This document shows positions 59,619 through 64,000 of a stretch of 64,000 nucleotides of DNA, piece by piece. Source of the stretch: Kitasatospora phosalacinea (GTDB lineage Bacteria; Actinomycetota; Actinomycetes; Streptomycetales; Streptomycetaceae); assembly GCF_000716545.1 (NCBI RefSeq), contig NZ_JNWZ01000029.1, positions 1 through 64,000 of the forward strand. The letters are read 5' to 3'. The notes under the pieces are model-generated. The model was not told the DNA's origin, made no database searches, and saw nothing but the letters and a program-made list of their open reading frames with translations. How positions within the stretch are numbered: position 1 is the stretch's first letter; each line of letters opens with the position of its first letter. A program made the position numbers and the translations under genes.

Positions 59619-60371
59619 TTGTATCCGACTCGTCCCCGCAGTGCGCTGCGTACCGCCGTGGTGTGGGAGGTGCTGCGGGAGGCGCTGGAGCGGCGCTCCG
59701 CCGAGCTCGGACGGCCGGTCCTGGAGGTCGTCGACACCGGCGGCGGCACCGGCAACTTCGCCGTGCCCGTGGCCAGGCTGGGCCACCGGGTCACCGTGGT
59801 CGACCCCAGCCCCGACGCGCTGTTCGCCCTGGAGCGCCGGGCCGCCGAGGCCGGCGTCACCGAGTTGGTCCGGGCCGTCCAGGGGGACGCCCAGACGCTG
59901 CCCGACCTCGTCCCGGCCGGGTCGGTCGACGCGGTGCTCTGCCACGGCGTCCTGGAGGTCGTCGACGACCCCGCCGAGGCGCTCGGCAACCTGGTCCGCA
60001 CCCTCGCCGCGGGCGGCCTGGTCAGCCTGCTCGCCGCCAACCGCAACGGCGCGGTGCTGGCCCGCGCGGTGGCCGGCCAGTTCGCCGAGGCCCGCACCGC
60101 GCTGGACGCCGCCGACGGCCGCTGGGGCGCCGGAGACCCGATGCCCCGCCGCTTCACCGGCGAGCAGCTGGACGCGCTGGCCGCCGACGCCGGGCTGCGG
60201 GTCACCTCCGTGCACGGCATCCGGGTCTTCGCCGACCTCGTCCCCGGCGTCCTGGTCGACACCGAGCCCGGTGCGCTGGACGCTCTGCTCAAGCTCGAGC
60301 TCGCCGCCGCCGAGCAGCCCGCCTTCCACGCCGTCGCCACCCAGCTGCACCTGCTCGCCGAGGCGATTTGA
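59619..60371 (+). CDS. SAM-dependent methyltransferase
   Basis: A class I methyltransferase of about 250 residues. The SAM-binding motif is LEVVDTGGGTGNFAVPVARLGHRVTVVDPSPDAL, followed by QGDAQTLPDLVPAGSVDAVLCHGVLEVVDDPAEAL. The C-terminal part is helical. TTG at 59619 after AGAGGGG gives a start aligned with what I remember of relatives; GTG at 59589 in the same frame would add ten residues. The substrate cannot be told. In the region before the DUF3040 gene a strong hairpin ends the transcript. Confidence 0.85.
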   Translation: MYPTRPRSALRTAVVWEVLREALERRSAELGRPVLEVVDTGGGTGNFAVPVARLGHRVTVVDPSPDALFALERRAAEAGVTELVRAVQGDAQTLPDLVPAGSVDAVLCHGVLEVVDDPAEALGNLVRTLAAGGLVSLLAANRNGAVLARAVAGQFAEARTALDAADGRWGAGDPMPRRFTGEQLDALAADAGLRVTSVHGIRVFADLVPGVLVDTEPGALDALLKLELAAAEQPAFHAVATQLHLLAEAI

Positions 60372-60413
60372 CCTTCCCCGGGGGCACCAAGCGGGGCCCT
60401 CGCTCGTTGCAGG

Positions 60414-60444
60414 GGTGCGGGCCGCCGGTGCGGTGGCCCGCACC
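60414..60444 (+). terminator. Hairpin terminator after the methyltransferase gene
   Basis: Perfect 10-bp arms (60414-60423 and 60435-60444), extendable inward by three more pairs (one G-U), 43 bases after the stop. Confidence 0.7.
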
Positions 60445-60600
60445 ACGTCTGATTGACCACGCCGAACCACGGCCGTGGACCGTATGATCTGGGTAAAGCC
60501 GGTAAGCATGACGGCCAGACCGGTGGGGCATATGGACCACACAGGCCCGAGCCAGGGGTGGCGGACCGGTCGCCCCGCGACCGACGAGTAGGAGGACTCC

Positions 60601-60978
60601 GTGCCGCTCTCGGAGCACGAGCAGCGACTGCTCGAGCAGATGGAGCGAGCGCTGTACGCCGAAGATCCCAAGTTCGCGTCAGCGCTCGAGGGAACCGGCC
60701 TGCACACCTACACGCGTCGGCGGGTCTACCTGGCCGTGGCGGGGTTCGTGGCGGGCATCGCGCTGCTCATGGGCGGCCTGGTCGCACAGGTCATCTGGGT
60801 CAGCGTGATCGGGTTCCTGGTGATGCTCGGCTGTGCCGTCCTCGCGGTCACCGCGTGGCGCCGCGGCCCGGCCGGACACGGCCCACGGCAGGCGGCAGCG
60901 CCACGCCGGAAGTCCGGTGTCGTGGATCGAATGGAACAGCGCTGGCAGCGGCGCCGCGACGAACAGAGCGGCCTGTAG
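60601..60978 (+). CDS. DUF3040 membrane protein
   Basis: A 125-residue protein with the DUF3040 signature MPLSEHEQRLLEQMERALYAEDPKFASAL at its start, two membrane helices (about residues 41-60 and 64-86), and a basic cytoplasmic tail. The family is limited to actinobacteria and of unknown function, often near division and wall genes. GTG at 60601 follows GGAGGA. The 229 bases before it contain the terminator of the previous gene. A perfect 15-bp terminator follows. Confidence 0.92.
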   Translation: MPLSEHEQRLLEQMERALYAEDPKFASALEGTGLHTYTRRRVYLAVAGFVAGIALLMGGLVAQVIWVSVIGFLVMLGCAVLAVTAWRRGPAGHGPRQAAAPRRKSGVVDRMEQRWQRRRDEQSGL

Positions 60979-60996
60979 CAGCGTCCACCACAACGT

Positions 60997-61036
60997 GGTC
61001 CGCCCCGGGAGGGTCTCCTCCCGGGGCGGACCTTTT
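60997..61036. terminator. Perfect 15-bp terminator between convergent genes
   Basis: Arms 60997-61011 and 61018-61032 are perfectly complementary with a six-base loop and are followed by TTTT. It separates the DUF3040 gene from the convergent transglutaminase gene. Confidence 0.92.
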
Positions 61037-61096
61037 CGTGCGCGCCCGCCGGCCCGCGCGGTTCCCCGCGCCCGGCGGGCGCGGGGTCCGACAGGG

Positions 61097-63514
61097 CTAG
61101 CCGTCCTTCTCGCGCCGCCGGAACGGCCTGGTCACGGCCGCCCGGACCGCCGCCACCCGTTCGGCGGTGCGCTCCCGGCGGACCGCAGCGCGGTCCTGGG
61201 CGCGCCACCACAGCCGCACCGCGGAGGCCGGCAGCAGCAGCGCGCGCAGCCGGCGGACGCGGGTGGCGCGCACCCGCAGCGCCTCGCGGGCGGCCCGGAC
61301 GTCGCCGCCCAGGTACGGGGGCGCGTCGGACTCGCGGGCGTACATGACGCGCTCGGTGGCGAGGGCGACCCGGCCCGCGGCGGCCGCGGAGTCGGCGTCG
61401 AGGCGGGCGTCCTCGGCGAGCCGGCGCACCGCGTTGCGCGGGGTGCGGGCCTCGTCCGGCGGGATGCCCAGGTCCCACGCGGAGTCGACGAGTTCGGCCC
61501 AGGCGGCGAGCACCTGCTCGTCGGTGAGCCGCGGCCCGTCCGCTCCGGACAGGTGGCGGCCGGCGCCCAGGCGGCGGCGGCGCAGCCTGGTGCGCCAGAG
61601 CATCGGGAAGGCCAGTGCCGCCAGCAGCAGCAGGACGCCCGACCCGGCCACCAGGGCCGGCCAGGTCCGCCACCAGGACGCCTCGACGGTCCTGTGCTCG
61701 GCCAGGGCGGTCTCGTCGCCGCACTCGCCCTGCCGGCGCTGCTGCGGGGGGCAGTCGCTGGAGGCCGACGGCTGGGCGGAGGGCCGCTCGCTCGGCGCGG
61801 CGCTGGTGGGCGCGGTGCTGGGCGCGCTGGTGGGCGTGGTCTGCTGGACCGAGTACAGCGGGGTGGTGCCCCGGTTCGGGGTCGGCTCGAAGCGCATCCA
61901 GCCGTAGCCGTTGAAGTACAGCTCGGGCCAGGCGTGGTAGTTGGAGCTGCGCACCACCCGGTCGGTGCCGTTGGAGGAGCCCGGGGTGAAGCCGATCGCG
62001 ACCCGGGCGGGGATGCCCAGCGAGCGGGACATCGCGGCCATGGTGGCGGCGAAGTGCACGCAGAAGCCCTCCTTGTCCTGGAGGAACTTGGCGATGGCGT
62101 CCGGCCCGGTCCGCGAGTCGATCTTGGTGTTGTAGGTGAAGCCGCCGCTGGTGAAGTACTGCTGCAGGGCGACGGCCTGGTCGTACGGGGTGCTCTTGCC
62201 CTTGGTGACGTCCTTGGCGGTGTCGGCCACCACGGACGGCAGGTTGGACGGCAGGCCCAGGTAGCGCTTGGAGATGTCGGCCGGGGGCGTCCCGGCGCCG
62301 CGCAGCTGGGCCGCGGTGGCGTTGACGGCCACCGAGCCGACCGAGTAGCTCAGCCCCTTGCTCTTCTGGCCGTTGACGCCGCCGACGGTGCGCCCGACCG
62401 GGTCGAAGCGCCAGTTCGAGCTGTTCGGCAGGTCCACCCAGGACATCGGGTAGGGCATCGGCAGCCAGGTGGTGCTCAGCCGGTCGGAGACCGTGATCTT
62501 GGTGCGGACCGAGGTGGTGGGCAGGTTCGGGCTCAGCCCCTCGGGGGCGGGCACGGTGCTCGGCATCGGCTGCGGGTCCTGGTCACCGGTCAGCCACTCC
62601 TGGCCGTTGAACTCGCTGAGCTCGGCGATCCGCAGGTAGAGCTGGTCGGCCTCGGGCGAGTCGGTGGAGAAGGTCAGCAGCTCGGTGTCGTCGCTGGAGC
62701 GCAGGTTGGCGGTGAGCGCGACGACCAGGTTGAGCGAGCGCTCGTCGCCCTTGCCGTCCCCGCCTCCGGTGCCCTCGCCACGGTGGCTGCCCAGGCTGTC
62801 GAACAGGCCGCCGCCGACGGCGGGGGCCAGCACCGGCAGCAGCACGGCGGCGGACAGCGCGATCACGCCGATCCGGCGCCCGCCGTTGGACAGCGCCACG
62901 GCGGGACGGCCGGTGCCGTGGAAGACCCGGCCCCAGCGGGTGAGCCGGTCCTGGCCCTCGGTGTAGAGCAGCGCCAGGTAGCCGGCGGCCGCGAACAGGA
63001 ACCACAGCCACATCCCGCCGGGCGACCCGGCCAGCCCGCCGGCCACCGAGTACAGGGCGAGCAGCGGCAGGCCCGCGGCCGCGGCCCGGCGGTAGGTGAC
63101 CGCCAGGGCGTCGACCAGCACGGCCACCAGGGCGACCGAGCCGACCACGATCAGCCGCAGGCCGTCGGTGGCCGGGGCCGGGATCGCGTACTCCTGGATG
63201 TCGGCGCCGCCCCGGGTCAGCAGCGAGGAGACGGCGTCCAGCGCGCCGGGGCCGGGCAGCAGGCCGGCGCTCATCGAGGACTGCACGGTGGTGAGCAGCA
63301 GCACGTACAGCACCACGACGAGCTGCAGCGGCGGCACCAGGGCCCGGGGCAGCGGCAGGGCGCGCAGGCCGGCCCCGGCGCCGGCCGCGACGGCGACCAT
63401 CAGCAGCCCGTGCGGGGCCAGGGCGAAGGCGTCCTGGAACAGCGGGGACAGGCACAGCGCGGCCAGGGCGGTGGCCAGGGCCGCGCAGAGCGTCAACTTG
63501 GCCCGGGTGGTCAA
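61097..63514 (-). CDS. Transglutaminase-like membrane protein (TgpA-type)
   Basis: An 805-residue protein. Seven hydrophobic helices lie in residues 1-235. An extracytoplasmic part (about 240-600) contains the transglutaminase-like core with Cys485 in EGFCVHFAATMAAMSRSLG and His527 in SNYHAWPELYF, and the third residue in the RFEPTPN motif. A Ser/Pro/Thr linker, another helix (about 630-650) and a basic cytoplasmic DUF4129-like tail follow. Start is TTG at 63514, overlapping the DUF58 stop (TTGA). The DUF58-transglutaminase pair usually joins a MoxR ATPase gene, which would lie beyond the window edge. The substrate is unknown. Confidence 0.9.
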   Translation of the reverse strand: MTTRAKLTLCAALATALAALCLSPLFQDAFALAPHGLLMVAVAAGAGAGLRALPLPRALVPPLQLVVVLYVLLLTTVQSSMSAGLLPGPGALDAVSSLLTRGGADIQEYAIPAPATDGLRLIVVGSVALVAVLVDALAVTYRRAAAAGLPLLALYSVAGGLAGSPGGMWLWFLFAAAGYLALLYTEGQDRLTRWGRVFHGTGRPAVALSNGGRRIGVIALSAAVLLPVLAPAVGGGLFDSLGSHRGEGTGGGDGKGDERSLNLVVALTANLRSSDDTELLTFSTDSPEADQLYLRIAELSEFNGQEWLTGDQDPQPMPSTVPAPEGLSPNLPTTSVRTKITVSDRLSTTWLPMPYPMSWVDLPNSSNWRFDPVGRTVGGVNGQKSKGLSYSVGSVAVNATAAQLRGAGTPPADISKRYLGLPSNLPSVVADTAKDVTKGKSTPYDQAVALQQYFTSGGFTYNTKIDSRTGPDAIAKFLQDKEGFCVHFAATMAAMSRSLGIPARVAIGFTPGSSNGTDRVVRSSNYHAWPELYFNGYGWMRFEPTPNRGTTPLYSVQQTTPTSAPSTAPTSAAPSERPSAQPSASSDCPPQQRRQGECGDETALAEHRTVEASWWRTWPALVAGSGVLLLLAALAFPMLWRTRLRRRRLGAGRHLSGADGPRLTDEQVLAAWAELVDSAWDLGIPPDEARTPRNAVRRLAEDARLDADSAAAAGRVALATERVMYARESDAPPYLGGDVRAAREALRVRATRVRRLRALLLPASAVRLWWRAQDRAAVRRERTAERVAAVRAAVTRPFRRREKDG

Positions 63515-64000
63515 GCGCCGACCTCGTCTCGGTAGGGAACGGTGGTGTTCTGGGTGCGGTCCGCTGCCCGCCACAGGGCGGGCAGCGAGTCGCCGGCCCG
63601 CACCGGCAGCACGGTCCAGCCGGACTCGCGCAGCCTGGCCGTCCGGGCCCCGACCTGCTCGTCCGCGCTGTCCGGCAGCAGGTGGCGCAGCCCCGACCAG
63701 GTGCCGGTGTCCAGCAGCAGGACGACGGCGCCGCCGGTGCGCCGGCGCAGCCGGGCCAGCCGCTCCACCTGCTCCTCGTCCAGCTCGCCGACCACCGCCA
63801 CCAGCAGGCCCTCGCCGCCGAGGCGCAGCACCTCCTCGGCCCGGGCCAGGGTGCCGCCGTCGGAGTGCTCGACCACGGCCAGCGCGTCCAGCAGCGTGCC
63901 GACCGACTCGGCGGCGCTGGTGCCGCCGCCGCTCGCGCCGGCGCCGGGCACCGAGAAGCCGGTGTCGGTGAGCAGCCGGGTGCGGTAGCCGCGCTGCACC
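63511..64000 (-). CDS. DUF58 protein, C-terminal part (cut by window end)
   Basis: The last 162 or so residues of a DUF58 (YeaD-like, vWA-related) protein; the frame is open to the window edge and the start is outside. The visible part has GYRTRLLTDTGFSVPG and LLDALAVVEHSDGGTLARAEEVLR, then LLVAVVGELDEEQVERLARLRRRTGGAVVLLLDTGTW, and WTVLPVRAGDSLPALW, as in actinobacterial DUF58 proteins. The stop overlaps the transglutaminase start, so they form one operon. Confidence 0.88.
   Translation of the reverse strand, partial: VQRGYRTRLLTDTGFSVPGAGASGGGTSAAESVGTLLDALAVVEHSDGGTLARAEEVLRLGGEGLLVAVVGELDEEQVERLARLRRRTGGAVVLLLDTGTWSGLRHLLPDSADEQVGARTARLRESGWTVLPVRAGDSLPALWRAADRTQNTTVPYRDEVGA

Noticed and set aside
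60453..60488. TTGACC...TATGAT promoter before the DUF3040 gene
   Set aside because: The spacer is 24 bases, too long for a normal sigma-70-type promoter, so the pair is probably chance.

Overview
The window is a 64 kb piece of chromosome from a very high-GC actinobacterium, most likely a member of the Streptomycetaceae (Streptomyces or Kitasatospora). The reasons are GC-rich codon use, frequent GTG and TTG starts, leaderless genes with a TANNNT box 6-7 bases before the start codon, a MacRS-type two-component pair, a fused phenazine-type anthranilate synthase behind a Trp leader peptide, and several gene families typical of streptomycetes (SAV_6107-type HEPN, DUF3040, DUF4126). Almost all of it reads as core chromosome. 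From memory, the gene content tracks the Mycobacterium tuberculosis interval Rv2172c-Rv2200c. I see no tRNA, rRNA, CRISPR array, prophage or insertion sequence.

Layout. 1-1026: end of ctaD, then ctaF (cytochrome c oxidase). 1200-2495: L,D-transpeptidase lipoprotein. 2542-6371: an NCS1-type permease divergent from a TetR regulator and an amidohydrolase, with a palindromic operator between them. 6484-6849: a GntR repressor. 6955-11211: ctaE-qcrC-qcrA-qcrB on the minus strand (cytochrome bc1 plus oxidase subunit III). 11517-13146: an orphan receiver-like protein and trpD. 13305-14836: a SAM-IV riboswitch controlling a class V aminotransferase. 14840-17904: AsnC-type ligand-binding protein, rhomboid protease, zinc-ribbon protein and NYN nuclease-like protein. 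18089-21861: three tandem NlpC/P60 cell-wall hydrolases; the first is broken and the second lies behind a c-di-AMP riboswitch. They are followed by a putative zinc metallopeptidase. 23182-30988: sugar kinase, GT87 and PimB-like glycosyltransferases, FadD-type acyl-CoA ligase, SRPBCC protein, ArsA-like protein and a small conserved protein. 31185-35613: ROK glucokinase, EEP-family phosphatase/nuclease, esterase and PlsC acyltransferase. 35642-37542: MacS/MacR.

37556-40712 is the most unusual locus. It is a tightly coupled four-gene minus-strand operon coding for a Trypco1-type protein, a trypsin-like protease with a C-terminal helical effector-associated-like domain, a single-pass membrane protein with an extracytoplasmic domain, and a solute-binding lipoprotein with no transporter beside it. 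It looks like a sensor-to-protease conflict or signalling system inserted between core genes.

40819-44388: TrpE-TrpG fusion behind a Trp-Trp-Trp leader peptide and attenuator, divergent from type II DAHP synthase, so aromatic amino acid synthesis is controlled at both points. 44526-45298: bacterioferritin-associated ferredoxin and bacterioferritin, convergent, with an iron-box-like site. 45598-47986: sulfite-oxidase-like molybdoenzyme and a PASTA Ser/Thr kinase. 48105-52676: thiamine genes (thiO-thiS-thiG behind a TPP riboswitch; thiE on the other strand), a ferredoxin-reductase-like flavoprotein and an Rv2175c-like DNA-binding protein. 52730-60978: VanZ protein, polyprenyl diphosphate synthase, metF, a Gln/Tyr/Pro-rich membrane protein, a CrtI-like oxidase, DUF4126, HEPN, methyltransferase and DUF3040 genes. 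61097-64000: a transglutaminase-like membrane protein and the end of a DUF58 protein.

Regulation by RNA is dense: SAM-IV, c-di-AMP (ydaO) and TPP riboswitches plus a trp attenuator occur within 37 kb.
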